A stretch of DNA of 64,000 nucleotides, from NCBI GenBank assembly GCA_024760905.1, contig CM045735.1, positions 26,169,249-26,233,248 of the forward strand, given 5' to 3'. Below the pieces are notes generated by a model that was not told the origin of the DNA, made no database searches, and was given only the letters and a program-made list of their open reading frames with translations. Below, piece by piece: positions 11,491 through 22,389 of this stretch. Made by a program: the position numbers and the translations under genes. Numbering within the stretch: the first letter of the stretch is position 1; each line of letters opens with the position of its first letter. This stretch comes from Plotosus lineatus (lineage: Eukaryota; Chordata; Actinopteri; Siluriformes; Plotosidae).

Positions 11491-12210
11491 GGATCCATAC
11501 CTGTCAATGATAATTCCTATTTTTGGTTAATAAACAAGATCCAGGTGGACATAGGAAAGAAAAATCCTAACATCTTCTGTCTACTACCTGAGCATGCTTC
11601 AAGTTGCGTAGGAGCAAGACTATTTAGTATATGCATCAGCAAGAGCCATACCTTTAGTTTGCGTAATATTATTTGAATCCAGCAGATGTTAGAAACTCTA
11701 ATTTGCCAAATGACACCAACATCATGAATTTTGATGTACCAAAAGATTACCTGGAACCAGTGTAGGTATTTGCAACCACTCTTGAAGATAGCATGCATGC
11801 TCTAGTTGAGGTTATTACTTCAGCAGCTTGAGCAGAAAAATGGTCTGGAAGATGACCGTGATCACATGATCCTTTTGTTGCCTTGAATGACAAAATAAAC
11901 CATCAATAAACTTTTCCAATTCTGCATTTTCTATGGGTGTTTCTGTTACTTTACTCATAGGTGTGTATGTAAGCATCGAACAATTGTGAGCCATTTCTCC
12001 TTTATCCTCGAACACAACTTCAATCATTACAGACATCATAAATGAGGATGGGTTTGTGGCTGATGCATGCTGTAAAAACAAGCTGTCCAAAAGTTTCAGT
12101 AGACAATGACGGAACTGTTTTAGGGTTGTAGGCAGGCTGAGAAGGAACATAATTGCAAATATCATTTCTTCTATCATCTTGCAAATTCTTCCTACATGCG
12201 TTTGATTTCA
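11490..12210 (-). pseudogene. Retroviral RNase H fragment
   Basis: Minus-strand translation gives 'VTETPIENAELEKFIDG' near 11920, which holds the first RNase H Asp in the 'F-x-D-G' motif. After a frame change 'LPDHFSAQAAEV' near 11830 follows, and then 'YTGSR' near 11765, where the family has Y-T-D-S-R, so the catalytic Asp is replaced by Gly. A recognisable 'EFLTSAG' follows near 11700. The order and spacing are those of retroviral RNase H. At least two frame changes and a stop make it non-functional. Confidence 0.7.
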
Positions 12211-12218
12211 ATAGTTGG

Positions 12219-13389
12219 TTACAACAGTTTGGTTTCATGCCAAGAAAGAGCACCACAGATGCAATGTTTGCTTTGAGGATGTTAACAGAGAAGTACAGAG
12301 AAGGTCAGAGGGAACTGCATTGTGCCTTTGTGGATCTGGAAAAAGCATATGACAGGGTGCCAAGAGAAGAACTGTGGTATCGCATGAGGAAGTCTGGAGT
12401 GGCAGAGAAGTATGTTAGAGTGGTGCAGGAGATGTATGAGAGATGTAAGACAGTGGTGAGGTGTGCTGTCGGTGTGACCGACGAATTCAAGGTGGAGGTG
12501 GGACTGCATCAAGGGTCAGCTCTGAGCCCCTTCCTGTTTGCTATGGTGATGGACAGGCTGACAGACGAGGTGAGACAAGAATCTCCATGGACTATGATGT
12601 TTGCAGATGACATTGGGATCTGTAGTGAGAGCAGAGAACAAGTGGAGGAAAATCTAGAGGGGTGGAGGTATGCCCTGAAAAGGAGAGGAATGAAGGTTAG
12701 ACTCAGAAAATCAGAATACATGTGTGTGAATGAGAAGGACCTAGGAGGAACGGTGATGTTACAGGGAGCAGAGATAACGAAGGTGGAGGATTTTAAGCAC
12801 TTAGGCTCATCAATCCAGAGCAATGGAGTGTGGAAAAGAGGTGAAGAAGCGTGTGCAGGCAGGCTGGAATGGTTGAAGAAAAGTGTCCGGTGTGATGTAC
12901 AATAGGAGAGTGTCAGCAAGAATGAAGGGAAAAGTGTACAAGACAGTGGTTCAGCCAGCGATGTTGTATGGCTTAGAAACAGTGGCGCTGAAGAAAAGGC
13001 AGGAGGCAGAGCTGGAGGTAGCGGAGATGAAAATGTTGAGGTTCTCTCTGGGAGTTACGAGGATGGATAGGATCAGAAAGTAGTATATCAGAGGGACAGC
13101 CCATGTAAGATGTTTTGGAGACAAAGTCAGAGAGGCTATATTGAGATGGTTTGGAAGTGTACAGAGGAGGGATAGTGAGTATATTGTCAGTAGGATGCTG
13201 AGGCTGGAACTTCCAGGCAGAAGGCCTCGAGGAAGACCAAAGAAGAGATTTATGGATGTGGTGAAGGAAGACATGAAGGTCGTTGGACTCAGAAAAGAAG
13301 TTGCAGAGGACAGGGTGAGATGGAGGCGGATGATTTGCTGTGGCGACCCCAAAAGGGAGCAGCCAAAAGTAAAAGAAGAAGAAAGAAGA
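12219..13389 (+). mobile_element. RTE-clade LINE copy 1, 5'-truncated
   Basis: The copy starts inside the RT fingers ('[15 protein letters not shown]') and keeps the palm with the catalytic 'MFADDIGICSES' near 12600. It has the C-terminal 'GRRPRGRPKKRFMDVV' block near 13225 and the family 3' end 'tgctgtggcgacccc' followed by an (AAG)n tail. Frame shifts near 12830 and a stop near 13082 break the frame. The insertion lies within the retroviral relic. I could not define a convincing target duplication: 'atgcgtt' occurs on both sides but not adjacent to the 5' junction. Confidence 0.9.
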
Positions 13390-13639
13390 TGCGTTATCCC
13401 AGTTTTCTACAGTTGCATTTGCCTTTCCTTTTAGGCCACTCTTTTTGCTTGCTGTGCTCATTGCAGCTGCTGCTACTCTTACTTTTGCCTTCACATCAGC
13501 ATCTCTTTCTCATGTCACTAATCTGTCTAAGTTACTTCTTAAGGTCCTGTTAGACCAAGTCAGATCTGGGAATGGCAATGCTTTTTTTGTACTTGGCCAC
13601 AAGATCAAGTATGACTAGATGCGGACGAGGGTCTACTCG
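13390..13639. other. Unassigned spacer between RTE copy 1 and Gag relic
   Basis: This stretch should be retroviral sequence by position, but no protein motif survives. Confidence 0.3.
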
Positions 13640-14290
13640 GGATAATCTAGAACACTTTCAGGATAGCAACTATACCACTGTTGGTTACAGCTGACTGGCA
13701 AAACTTTTCAGTGTATTCAGTCACAGTTTCTTTTTTCTTTTGCACACAGTTATTGATTATCGACCAATCTATATTGCGGCCCATGATATTCTTTAGAATT
13801 TTCACAACATAGTTAAAATTTCCTTTCCTAGCATGTAGTTCAGAAGTAAAAGCAGACTCAAAACTGTTGAATTCAAATTCAGTTAGAATTTGTGACATCA
13901 GCTGTATGACTTCTACTAACAACATGTAGAGACACATTTTGCCTGATAAATTCAGAAACATTTCTGCATGCTGAGGGTAAGCTCTGGGATAGTTTTTCTA
14001 TATCATTAGGTCCGAGTGCTTTGGAAACAGTTTGTACTTGGACAACAGAAGAGTCAACACTTAACACTTTCAATTTTTTTTTTTAGTTCCCTGAGATCTC
14101 TTCTTTATGCCATTTACCATCAGTGCATTTACAGGCACATCAGCTTGGATGGCTGCCTTTATTTCAAACAAAGCTTGCCAAGCAGGATAATCATTATCAT
14201 ACCAACTAACTTCTTCCTCATTTTTTTTTTTTTTTGCTGAAGCTTTGCTGCAGTTCAAATTTTCTAGTAAAAGAGGAGAATCTAGCATGG
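13640..14290 (-). pseudogene. Retroviral Gag (matrix/capsid) fragments
   Basis: The best-kept block, 'NIDWSIINNCVQKKKETV' near 13745, matches the conserved retroviral capsid pattern of a D-W-S helix followed by a polar segment and 'EYTEKF'. An upstream block with 'LGPNDIEKLSQSLP' near 14005 and another with 'YPAWQALFEIKAAI' near 14160 occur in the same order and orientation. Frames change between the blocks. The assignment rests on motif order and on the RNase H piece downstream, so confidence is moderate. Confidence 0.5.
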
Positions 14291-14390
14291 ACCTCTATCT
14301 CTGAGTTACACTGAGACTGTTGTGCAGCTAGTGCTAAACCAAATTTTATGTTACAGCAGATAATACTAATGCACAGAAACTGAATGTATA

Positions 14391-14880
14391 CAGTGGTACC
14401 TCATCTTATGATAGTCCCGGCAAATGAAAAATCCAGGTTATGAAAAACATTTTCCAAAATTTTTTGTCTCTGTATACGAAACAAGTTCTCCTTACAAAAC
14501 GCACCAAACGCGCCACTCAAACATTGAAATGAGCCATTCAAACATTCAAACAATGCACGAGCTGCTCTCCCATTGACTATCTTCCAACATCCCGCCCCGC
14601 TGGCCTCCCATTGGCTAGGAGGGATAGCGCAGCTCCTTCCCATGGGCTATCTCCAAACATCCCACCCCGCTGGCCTCCCGTTGGCTAGGAGGGATGACAC
14701 AGCTCCCTCCCATTGGCTATTATGGAGCACCCGTATTGCTTTTCGTGTAAAGGACAGAGTTACAAGTGTGCTTATTGCAACTTTCTTTTGGCTCAGGCTT
14801 TTAACCTTGCATAAACATTTGTAAGATTATAACTCTGCTCAGAAGACATGGTCAACACATGCTCACACACACACATGCAT

Positions 14881-14955
<75 letters not shown>

Positions 14956-15232
14956 TGCGCACGCGTGCGTGTGATTCCCAGTGCGACTGAAAAGAAGAAG
15001 CGGTCTTGTGGCATGTGGTTGAGTGATATCGCAAAGGAATATGGCCAAACCCGGCTACCATCGATATGATGTTGAAGCAGAAGGAGGCCTTAAAAGGTAT
15101 GCTTTTATAAATTTTCAAGGGTTTAGGGGGTAGTTTTTGGAGCCTTGGAACAAATCACACATTTTGCATGTAAAGTGCGGGTTCCAAAAAAGGCTCTGAA
15201 ACGGATTAATTTCATAGGGCGAGGTACCACTA
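14391..15232 (+). mobile_element. pogo/Tigger-like element with 12-bp terminal inverted repeats
   Basis: The left end reads 'cagtggtacctc' and the right end 'gaggtaccacta', inverted repeats with one mismatch, each flanked by TA. Inside are two near-duplicate blocks rich in 'ggcctcccattggc'-type sequence (14560-14720), a CA microsatellite and a possible helix-turn-helix trace 'WLSDIAKEYGQ' near 15015-15050. It lacks a full transposase and would need one supplied in trans. A reversed partial copy lies at 165-650. Confidence 0.7.
14881..14950. repeat. (CA)n microsatellite
   Basis: A pure AC run lies inside the pogo-like element and is followed by a short degenerate alternating region. Confidence 0.97.
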
Positions 15233-16465
15233 TACACTGAAAAATGTTTAAACAATAATTTTATCATTTTACACATCCTATTGTTACATTACTCTCAAAG
15301 CAGGATCAAAAAGAATTTTTGGCTTGAGATAAGATTTTAGACAACAAATATTTGCATTGTAACAAGAACAGCAGCAGTAGCATTACAGGGAGAGTCCTCT
15401 GGAACAGTGGAAGGATCTGTAAGTTTTGTTTGATGTCATGACAAGCAACGTCCTCCCCAGTAATGTTGATCTCATGCAAGATAAAGAATCAGATCAAATC
15501 TGTGAGGACATTTCAGAACACATAACCATATCACCTGGTCAGGAATACGGGAGCAAAGAGCAACCAAAAATACTCGGCTTCCTGGCATACCACATTTTGG
15601 CTCATGTAGACCTTAGCCTTCAAATGCTGTAAGAAAACACACATAAACTGTTAATTGAGGCCCAACAGGACCTAATTCAGGAACAAACCAGCATTGAACA
15701 TTTACAGTAGTTGCCTCCCAAAGGGAAAATTCACCTGATGATACAAGGAAAAATCCACCCAATGCCACAGACAGTAACAATGTAACGGAAAGAGAATGAG
15801 CGGCTTTGATGAGTCCTGGATGAGCTTAAAGCTGCTGTCAAAGAAAGGGACCAACAAGCATATGCCACCAGAGATGATCTTGAGACTCTACTCGACTGGG
15901 CTGAGGTACTGCAAGCCAAAGACATCATTGAAAGACAAGAATGAGAACATGACAGCAGAACTAGAGACTAAACATCCAGTTAGACAACTAGAAAACCACT
16001 TTGGGGAAATGCAATGACAAGTGTGGCAACAAAATCAGGGACTGGACTGAACTCCATAAACACCTTGGTGAGGCCGAAAGCCATCACCAAGCTGATGTGT
16101 TTGAAACTGACTTTTTAAACTGAGAGTTGAAATAACCCCAAGAATTAAAAATCTTAATTCAGTACACCATACAACAAGCCACAATCATAAACACCCCTGA
16201 AGAAAACAGTATTCATGCCAAGATCACTTCATTCCTCTTAAAAGGCATGTCAGCCAGGTAAAGAAAACCCAGGTCCTTCACCATGCACCTGGGAACCACA
16301 TCAAAGACAAACGGACTTCCTAGAAGGCACCAAGTCCATAACATCTTACCAAGACATGCACCATATCAACAAAGGCTCTTCATGAACTAACTGAACACAA
16401 TGGCTTGAAATTTGTCCCCTTTCCTCCCAATAGGTATGACATCCACGTCAACTTCAAAACATTCA
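15233..16465. other. Unassigned 1.2-kb stretch with weak coding traces
   Basis: Short plus-strand frames are present, for example one with 'DDLETLLDWAEVLQAKD' near 15860-15920, and the composition suggests former coding sequence. I cannot place them in any family. No terminal repeats, splice-bounded exons or tandem repeats were found. Confidence 0.35.
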
Positions 16466-17001
16466 ATTCAATTAAATTTTATTTGTAGACTGCTTTTTAC
16501 AATAGACATTGTCGCAAAGCAGCAAGAATGAAAGGAAAAGTGTACAAGACGCTGTTGAGGCCAGCGATGTTGTATGGTTTAGAAACAGTGGCCTTGGGGA
16601 GAAGACAGGAGGCAGAGCTGGAAGTAGCAGAGATGAAAATGTTGAGGTTCTCTCTGGGAGTAAAGAGGATGGATAGGATCAGGAATGAGCACATCAGAGG
16701 GACAGCACATGTAAGACGTTTTGGAGACAAAGTCAGAGAGGCCAGATTGAGATGGTTTGGACATGTACAGAGGAGGGATAGTGAGTATATTGGTAGTAGG
16801 ATGCTGAGGTTGGAACTACCAGGCAGAAGGCCTAGAGGAAGACCAAAGAGACGATTCATGGACGTGGTGAAGAAGGACATGAAGGCAGTCGGTGTAAGAG
16901 GAGAAGATGCAGAGGATGGGGTGAGATGGAGGCAGATGATTCGCTGTGGCGACCCCTGAAGGGAAAAGCTGAAAGGAAAAGAAGATTGTCGCAAAGCAGC
17001 T
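16466..17001 (+). repeat. 'attcaattcaatt' fish repeat, split by RTE copy 2
   Basis: The left part (16466-16523) begins 'attcaattcaatt' and runs through 'attgtcgcaaagcagc'. The right part resumes after the RTE insertion with the same 16 bases and continues 'tttagacag'. This is a repeat block often seen in fish genomes; its master element is not certain. A possibly related block with 'aatgagcaagcccatgg' is at about 27250. Confidence 0.6.
16524..16984 (+). mobile_element. RTE-clade LINE copy 2, strongly 5'-truncated, 16-bp target duplication
   Basis: Only the last 460 bases remain, encoding the C-terminal domain from 'MKGKVYKTLLRPAMLYGLE' to 'MIRCGDP' in one open frame of 143 codons. It is bounded by 'attgtcgcaaagcagc' at 16508-16523 and again at 16985-17000. 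That is a clean target-site duplication from target-primed reverse transcription. The 3' tail is GAAAGGAAAAGAAG-like. Confidence 0.95.
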
Positions 17002-17026
17002 TTAGACAGTAAAAGTAGGGGCTCAC

Positions 17027-17428
17027 AGACACTCCCCCACTTACAAACATTCGTTTTACGAACATCCGGAGATACGAACATCTGATCCAAGATCGAGAGT
17101 GAAAGTGAAAGTGAAATGAAATTGAACAACAAGTAGTAATAGAAATGGAATAAAATCAATAGAAACATATCATAAATATAAGTGTGAAATATGATTAAAT
17201 ATTATCCTGAGGTACACTTAATACTGCGACAGAGGGACGTGGCTGACGTGCTTTACACCGGAGGTCCGGGAAGAGAAGCAGAACCGATACATTTCTGAAC
17301 TCCTGCCAAAAGTTTCAAAGAAGAAACAAATTGACTTCAGAATTATAATGAACTGGATAACAGTGAAACTTGCTGTAAATCTGATCAGATCCGCTGTGCT
17401 GTGCTTGAGAGCAACCGGGAGTGTAAAC
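17027..17428. repeat. TIR-type repeat, left part (interrupted by RTE copy 3)
   Basis: The segment starts with 'cagacactcccccacttac', a terminus style shared with the elements at 30344 and 43395. It contains a block also present at 36890-37050 and at 43395-43600. It is cut at 17428 by RTE copy 3 and resumes at 19862. It carries no coding sequence. Confidence 0.6.
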
Positions 17429-19842
17429 TTCTTCTTTTACTTTCGGCTGCTCCCTTCAGGGGTCGCCACAGCAAATCATCCGCCTCCACCTCACCCTGTC
17501 CTCCGCATCTTCTTTTCTGACTCCAACAACCTTCATGTCTTCCTTCACCACATCCATAAATCTCTTCTTCGGTCTTCCTCGAGGCCTTCTGCCTGGTAGT
17601 TCCAACCTCAGCATCCTACTGCCAATATACTCACTATCCCTCCTCTGTACATGTCCAAACCATCTCAATCTAGCCTCTCTGACTTTGTCTCCAAAACATC
17701 TTACGTGGGCTGTCCCTCTGATATACTCATTTCTGATCCTATCCATCCTCGTTACTCCCAGGGAGAACCTCAACATTTTCATCTCCGCTACCTCCAGCTC
17801 TGCCTCCTGCCTTTCCTCAGCGCCACTGTTTCTAAGCCATACAACATCGCTGGCCTCACCACCATCTTGTACACTTTTCCCTTCATTCTTGCTGACACTC
17901 TCCTATCGCACATCACACCGGATACTTTTCTCCAACCATTCCAGCCTGCCTGCACACGCTTCTTCACCTCTTTTCCACACTCTCCATTGCTCTGGATTGT
18001 TGAGCCTAAGTACTTAAAATCCTCCACCTTCGTTATCTCTGCTCCCTGTAACATCACCGTTCCTCCTGGGTCCTTCTCATTCACACACATGTATTCTGAT
18101 TTTCTGAGGCTAACCTTCATTCCTCTCCTTTCCAGGGCATACCTCCACCTCTCGAGATTTTCCTGCACTTGTTCTCTGCTCTCACTACAGATCACGATGT
18201 CATCTGCAAACATCATAGTCCATGGAGATTCTTGTCTCACCTCGTCTGTCAGCCTGTCCATCACCATAGTAAACAAGAAGGGGCTCAGAGCTGACCCTTG
18301 ATGCAGTCCCACCTCCACCTTGAATTAAATCGGTCACACCGACAGCACACCTCACCACTGTCTTACATCTCTCATACATGTCCTGCACCACTCTAACATA
18401 CTTCTCTGCCACTCCAGACTTCCTCATGCAATACCACAGTTCTTCTCTTGGCACCCTGTCATATGCTTTTTCCAGATCCACAAAGGCACAATGTAGCTCC
18501 CTCTGACCTTCTCTGTACTTCTCTATTAACATCCTCAAGGCAAACATTGCATCTGTGGTGCTCTTTCTTGGCATGAAACCAAACTGTTGTTCACAAATGC
18601 TGACCTCTGCCCTTAGTCTAGCTTCCACTATTCTTTCCCATAACTTCATCGTATGGCTCATCAACTTTATCCCTCTGTAGTTGCTGCAACTCTGCACGTC
18701 TCCCTTGTTCTTAAAAATGGGCACCAGCACACTTCTCCTCCACTCCTCCGGCATCTGCTCACTCTCTAGTACCGTGTTGAATGTTCTTGTCAGAAAATCT
18801 ACTGCTACCTCTCCTAGACACTTCCATACCTCCACAGGTATATCATCAGGACCAACTGCCTTTCCATTCTTCATCCTCTTCAATGCCCTTCTCACTTCAC
18901 CCTTACTGATCTTTGCTACATCCTGCCCCTCAATGGTTACCTCTTCTACTCTTTTTCTCTCTCATTTTCCTCATTCATCAGCTCTTCAAAGTACTCTTTC
19001 CATCTTCCCAGCACACTTCTGTCATCAGTCAATAGAGTTCCCTCTCTGTCCTTTATCAATCTAACTTGCTGCACGTCCTTTCCATCTCTATTTCTCTGCT
19101 GTGCCAACCTGTATAGATCATTTTCTCCCTCTTTACTATCCAACCTATCATACAAGTCATCATATGCCCTCTGTTTGGCCTTAGCCACTGCTACTTTCGC
19201 CTTACGCTGTGTCTCCCTGTACTCCTGTTTACTCTCTTCGGTCCTCTCAATGTCCCACTTCTTCTTGGCTAACCTCTTCCTTTGTACACACTCCTGCACT
19301 TCCTCATTCCACCACCAAGTCTCCTTATCTACTTTCCTTCCAGAGGACACACCAAGTACTCTCCTACCTGTGTCCCTGATCACATTTGCTGTGGTTGTCC
19401 AGTCATTTGGAAGCACTTCCTGGCCACCCAAAGCCTGTTTCAACTCCTCCTTGAAGACAACACGACACTCTTCCTTTTTCAGCTTCCACCACTTTGTCTT
19501 CTGCTCTGCCTTTGCCTTTTTCACCTTTCTCACCATCAGAGTCATCCTGCACACCACCATCCTATGCTGTTTGGCAACACTCTCACCCACGATGACTTTG
19601 CAGTCACTGACTTCCTTCAAATTACATCGCCTACACAAGATGTAGTCTACCTGTGTGCGCCTACCTCCGCTTTCATAAGTCACCCTATGCTCCTGTTTCT
19701 TCTCAAAGAAAGTATTCACCACAGCCATTTCCATCCTTTTTGCAAAATCTATCAACATCTGTCCTTCTGCGTTCCTGTCCTGGATACCAAACCTGCCCAT
19801 CACTTCCTCGTCCCCTCTGTTGCCTGCCCCAACATGTCCGCA
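17429..19842 (-). mobile_element. RTE-clade LINE copy 3, 5'-truncated, 19-bp target duplication
   Basis: Read on the minus strand, it starts in the endonuclease ('CGHVGAGNRGDEEVMGRFG') and runs through the full RT to the 3' end 'gtggcgacccctgaaggg' plus (AAG)n. Two long frames cover it: about 18946-19842 for endonuclease end and linker, and 18200-18895 for RT fingers/palm. Further frames of 17788-18318 and 17456-17782 carry the rest. 'agcaaccgggagtgtaaac' at 17410-17428 and 19843-19861 is a perfect 19-bp target duplication. The catalytic motif '[12 protein letters not shown]' is intact; frameshifts lie near 18320, 18920 and 17800. Confidence 0.95.
18200..18895 (-). pseudogene. RTE reverse transcriptase fingers-palm (copy 3)
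   Basis: This frame gives '[19 protein letters not shown]'-type fingers (with a variant start), '[18 protein letters not shown]' and '[19 protein letters not shown]', which hold the first catalytic Asp region. A one-base change near 18320 shifts the frame just before the catalytic A-D-D block, which continues in the neighbouring frame. It belongs to a non-LTR polymerase that copies its own RNA at a nicked target. Confidence 0.9.
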
Positions 19843-19861
19843 AGCAACCGGGAGTGTAAAC

Positions 19862-20456
19862 ACGGGACATAAAATTTTGATAATGTGATGATTATGGGGG
19901 GGGGGAGGTAAAAAGTTTTCTAAATGTTTCATTTCATGTCCCCCACTAGTATGAACTTTCCACCTGTGAGCCGGTAATGTGCGCCTGCTCTCAGAGGTCA
20001 GCACGTCTTGCACCGTTCCAGCGACGCGCAGCCTGAAGCGCACGCGCAGCCGCCGTGCACCTCCAGATCCTACACAGATAACTTAATTATTTAGGACCGG
20101 GGACTAAGTGGTTTTGATGTGCAGGGTGATGTTTACTGCGATGTCACGGGAGGAATGGTGTCAATAACAATGATTTTTGAATGAGCAGGTTGAGTCGAGT
20201 CGGGTCAACATGGGGCTGAGTGAGACACGAATCATACTGGGAAATGATTCACAAATAATCCACCAATCAAAAATAATTATCGAGGAAGCATTACACAGAT
20301 TTCGGTTAAATAAATAAATCAGATTATCTTCATTTCGAAGTTCGATTACAGTTCCCCGTGCTCCTTCCAAGGGCAACCAGAAACTGATCAGTTCAATTAC
20401 CCAGTTGTAGTGTCGCCTCGTGTGTGTCCGTGTGTGTGTGCGTGTGTGTGTGAGTT

Positions 20457-20458
<2 letters not shown>
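19862..20458. other. Right part of interrupted repeat, then unassigned CpG-rich sequence
   Basis: The first 40 bases ('cacgggacat' onward) continue the repeat cut at 17428; the uninterrupted equivalent is at about 37045-37070. The remainder is not assigned. A segment at 19975-20065 is unusually rich in CpG for this window but shows no gene start. Confidence 0.45.

Positions 20459-20492
<34 letters not shown>
20459..20492. repeat. (GA)n microsatellite
   Basis: A GA run, followed by a G-rich interruption and a further short GA run to about 20521. Confidence 0.95.
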
Positions 20493-20498
<6 letters not shown>

Positions 20499-20522
20499 GG
20501 GGGGGAGTGAGAGAGAGAGAGG

Positions 20523-20800
20523 ATGTCTGTCTGTCTTCCTTTCGGCTTTTTCCCTTTTACTCGGGAGTCGCCACAGCGAATCATCTGATTCGCACGTTTG
20601 ATTTGGCAGAGATTTTTACGTCGGATGCCCTTCCTGTCACAACCCTTTAGCAAGGGACAGAAACACGCTGACGACTTTGCAGCTACTCTTTACGAAAGTC
20701 AGCAATGGTTCTTTTACATTCCTCTCACCATAGACAGTGAGAGACATGGCCCGCCTTTGATAACCCAGTTAGCTGCACTGTGGGGGACAGTGACAACCTT
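20523..20800 (-). mobile_element. tRNA-derived SINE body with RTE-type 3' tail
   Basis: On the minus strand the body shares the 'gtgcagctaactgggttatc' and 'aaccattgctgactttcg' blocks with the complete SINEs at 42881 and 54729. It then switches to a tail of two RTE parts. The first is a piece matching the RTE 5' untranslated region ('gacaggaagggcatccg', cf. 58929-58945). The second is the RTE 3' terminus ('gattcgctgtggcgactcc', cf. the end of each RTE copy). The tRNA-like head is truncated. The match to both RTE ends is direct; use of RTE machinery is inferred. Confidence 0.8.
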
Positions 20801-20929
20801 GTGGTTAAGTAAAAATACAAAAGTAAAGAAAATACGGAAACAAAATTAAATAAAAATGAAAATTAACAAATATATGTACGGTACACTTGCATATGGTATT
20901 ACGACTTCAGAGCCCAGTACAGGTACAGG

Positions 20930-21240
20930 TAATGTACGTTCAGATAACTTCAAGTTACACTATACTGGAGATATACCTGTGGTCTTCACTGGGGTGACAT
21001 CCGGAGTTGTAGAACTTTCAGGTGGTATATCATCTAGTGTCTCGGCTCGGTGGTCATCCGGAGAGGCGTCTGGGGTAGCGGACGTACTGGGTACAGGATG
21101 CGCGACTGTAGACTGTTTACAGGCTGAAGTAGCTCTGTTAAACCAGTTGTCCAGCGTTGTCTGTTTGATGTATTTAGGCTTTTCTTTGATTAGACAGTCT
21201 TTCCAGAGGTAAAGCGTCATGATTTCTTGTTCTAAAATAT
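20930..21240 (-). pseudogene. Tigger/pogo-like transposase, C-terminal part
   Basis: The minus-strand frame contains 'KPKYIKQTTLDNWF', a C-terminal motif of fish Tigger-like transposases, followed by a serine/proline-rich tail. Its N-terminal half is at 22390-22750 on the same strand. The two are separated by the TA-flanked element at 21362-22385, so this looks like one gene split by a later insertion. The catalytic DDE core is not recognisable. Confidence 0.55.
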
Positions 21241-21361
21241 GTTACGTTGCTCTAATGCTTCAATCAACTCTGTAGTCATCTGGATGCATTTGTCGATTGA
21301 TATTCATTCTTGAACTTTCACTTAATCATCGTTGCCTTCACTTTCACTGTTTTTTCCTGTA

Positions 21362-22385
21362 CAGACAGTCGTCGACTTACGACCGCTTTTGGTTCCGACA
21401 GACCGTTAGTAAAGCAATCTGGTCGTATGTCATCTTTCCATCCAAATACACTCATGCTTCGGTTTGACGGACTGGGGGACACTGGTCCAAAGTACCCGAT
21501 TGTCCGAAGTTTCCGATTCCATATATTTCAATGATTACCTTACAAAAAAAATTATTTAAGCACACTATGTAATCTGCAACTGTAAATACTGTACCTATAC
21601 TCTGTAAATGTACACCATAAGATCAGGGGTCGAGAACCTATGGCTCACGAGCCAAATGTGGCTGGTTTGATGACTGTATCTGGCTCTCAGAGAAATCAGG
21701 TGGCCTTTCTTAACAGAATAACGAAGACACAATTTCGCTGTCATTTAAATAAAAATACAAAAAAACCCATCAAGTGGAACAAAAACAGATGACTAAATCT
21801 CGCACATTTAAATCTATACATCTATTTTCAATTCCACGTCACTGTGGCGCACAGTGACGAGCCAATCCTTTCTGTACTCCAGTGTGTGGGCGGGTCCGAT
21901 ACCTTCAAACTCCAATCCTATTGGATTATAACAACAGCCACAGACTGCGGGTGTTGTTTTTGAGTAAAAAGATACATTTCCCTCGTTTTGATCAGCTCAT
22001 TTCCACGAAGCCAAGCACAGCTGGCAAGAAAATACAAATGGACAGACATGGAAAAACTTCAACCCACAGAGCAGCTGATTGCCAAAACTTGGGACCTGTC
22101 ACATAAACACCTCAGCGTGTGAGTGCAACAAAATTTGAGTTTCAAGGTATCGGACCCGCCCGCACACAGAAAAGATTGGCTCTCAGCCTCGCGCCACAGT
22201 GACGCGGCATTGAAAATAGATGAATTGATTTGCTCTGAGCTCTGAGCAGTGAGAAAGTGAAGCTGCGTCATCTCCTGCTTGGCCTTTTAAGATGCTGGCG
22301 CTGCCATGAATCATGCTCCACGACTGTTGCGGTCCTAAAGTCGATCAGACGTAACTCGCATAGGTTGTAAGTCGATGACTGTCTG
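21362..22385. mobile_element. TA-flanked pogo-like element with about 20-bp inverted termini
   Basis: The left end 'cagacagtcgtcgacttac' and right end (reading inward) 'cagacagtcatcgacttac' differ at one base, and TA flanks both sides (21360-21361, 22386-22387). The 1,024-bp interior carries no transposase but has a large inverted repeat and a block resembling hAT-type repeats near 21625-21710 ('ctatggctcacgagcc'). It sits inside a Tigger-like transposase gene. Confidence 0.75.
21818..22224. repeat. Large imperfect inverted repeat (two ~92-bp arms)
   Basis: The arm at 21818-21908 and the reverse complement of 22130-22224 share 'catctattttcaat', 'cgtcactgtggcgc' and 'gggcgggtccgatacctt' in the same order with a few mismatches. 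The roughly 220-bp loop between them is unique. The arms could form a long hairpin. Confidence 0.8.
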
Positions 22386-22389
22386 TAAT

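Larger units (their letters stand above)
11490..14290 (-). mobile_element. Endogenous retrovirus relic (gamma/epsilon-like), interrupted by a LINE
   Basis: Two retroviral pieces lie on the same strand in the right order: Gag fragments at 13640-14290 and an RNase H fragment at 11490-12210. Nearly all of protease and RT is missing between them, and the gap holds RTE copy 1 (12219-13389) on the opposite strand. No LTR or envelope is visible. The RNase H resembles that of class I fish and mammalian retroviruses more than Gypsy. The copy is heavily decayed and cannot encode protein. Confidence 0.65.

Noticed and set aside
14881..14950. Long threonine/histidine or valine/cysteine reading frames
   Set aside because: They are translations of the CA microsatellite; the same applies to the TG, GA and AT tracts elsewhere.
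17429..19842. Several separate plus-strand genes opposite RTE copy 3
   Set aside because: Those frames are antisense shadows of the LINE; their serine/leucine-rich composition mirrors the reverse strand.
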